Assembly: GCF_004363245.1 (NCBI RefSeq) | Contig: NZ_SNYV01000019.1 | Coordinates: 124,001-188,000 of the forward strand | Reading direction: 5' to 3' | DNA length: 64,000 nt | Source: Sphingobacterium yanglingense | Lineage (GTDB): Bacteria; Bacteroidota; Bacteroidia; Sphingobacteriales; Sphingobacteriaceae | Part shown: piece after piece, positions 63,986 to 64,000 of the stretch | Layout: every line of letters starts with the position of its first letter | Position numbering within the stretch: position 1 is the first letter of the stretch | Notes under the pieces: model-generated | Seen by the model: the letters and a program-made list of their open reading frames with translations, nothing else | What the model was told of the DNA's origin: nothing | The model's database searches: none | Position numbers and translations under genes: made by a program

Positions 63986-64000
63986 AAAAAACTGGTAAAA

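Overview
The window looks like chromosome of a Bacteroidota bacterium, most likely Sphingobacteriaceae (Sphingobacterium or a close relative). Three SusC/SusD pairs, FecI-type sigma/FecR anti-sigma pairs, a type IX secretion (gliding-motility) C-terminal domain, an Oar-like TonB receptor, a GH92 mannosidase and several TAnnTTTG promoter boxes all point there. I recognised no tRNA, rRNA, CRISPR array or intact insertion sequence.

Layout. 1-9.7 kb: small secreted proteins and lipoproteins (YwqK repeats, TPR, META), an AraC regulator beside an MFS exporter, a DDAH-like amidinohydrolase and a Crp/Fnr regulator. 9.7-12.7 kb: a DUF3302 / HlyD adaptor / TolC-like export operon. 12.9-22.0 kb: system 1 (sigma, FecR, SusC with STN domain, SusD, DUF4465 lipoprotein, thioredoxin-fold protein). 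22.1-26.6 kb, minus strand: a surface-fibre operon of a type IX-sorted protein, a collagen-like protein with an 81-bp tandem repeat, and a small secreted protein, preceded by a phased array of TGGACAA-type repeats. 26.8-37.2 kb: a membrane-anchored protein, an HGSNAT/DUF5009-type acyltransferase, an Oar-like receptor divergent from an arylsulfatase, a BCCT transporter and an unknown protein. 38.0-46.3 kb: system 2 (sigma, FecR, SusC with STN domain, SusD, secreted metallophosphatase).

46.4-50.95 kb is a gene graveyard. It holds an S41 protease relic that has lost its catalytic core, a 5' stub of a sugar-nucleotide epimerase gene, a heptad-repeat relic, and LytTR and HTH genes whose frames are intact except for nonsense codons. 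Within it lie an Aat-like protein with altered catalytic motifs and a small lipoprotein, both intact.

51.0-61.9 kb, minus strand: system 3, a probable mannan/N-glycan utilisation locus (SusC without STN, SusD, DUF3823, GH92). Upstream and on the same strand is an unusual membrane-spanning regulator with a LamG-like and beta-propeller ectodomain and a cytoplasmic SARP-type winged-helix/BTAD output. The two SusC proteins next to sigma/anti-sigma pairs carry the STN signalling domain, and the one next to the SARP-type regulator does not, so the window shows two ways of controlling surface nutrient uptake. 62-63.4 kb is repeat-rich non-coding DNA around a small membrane protein. A third ECF sigma gene begins at the right edge.
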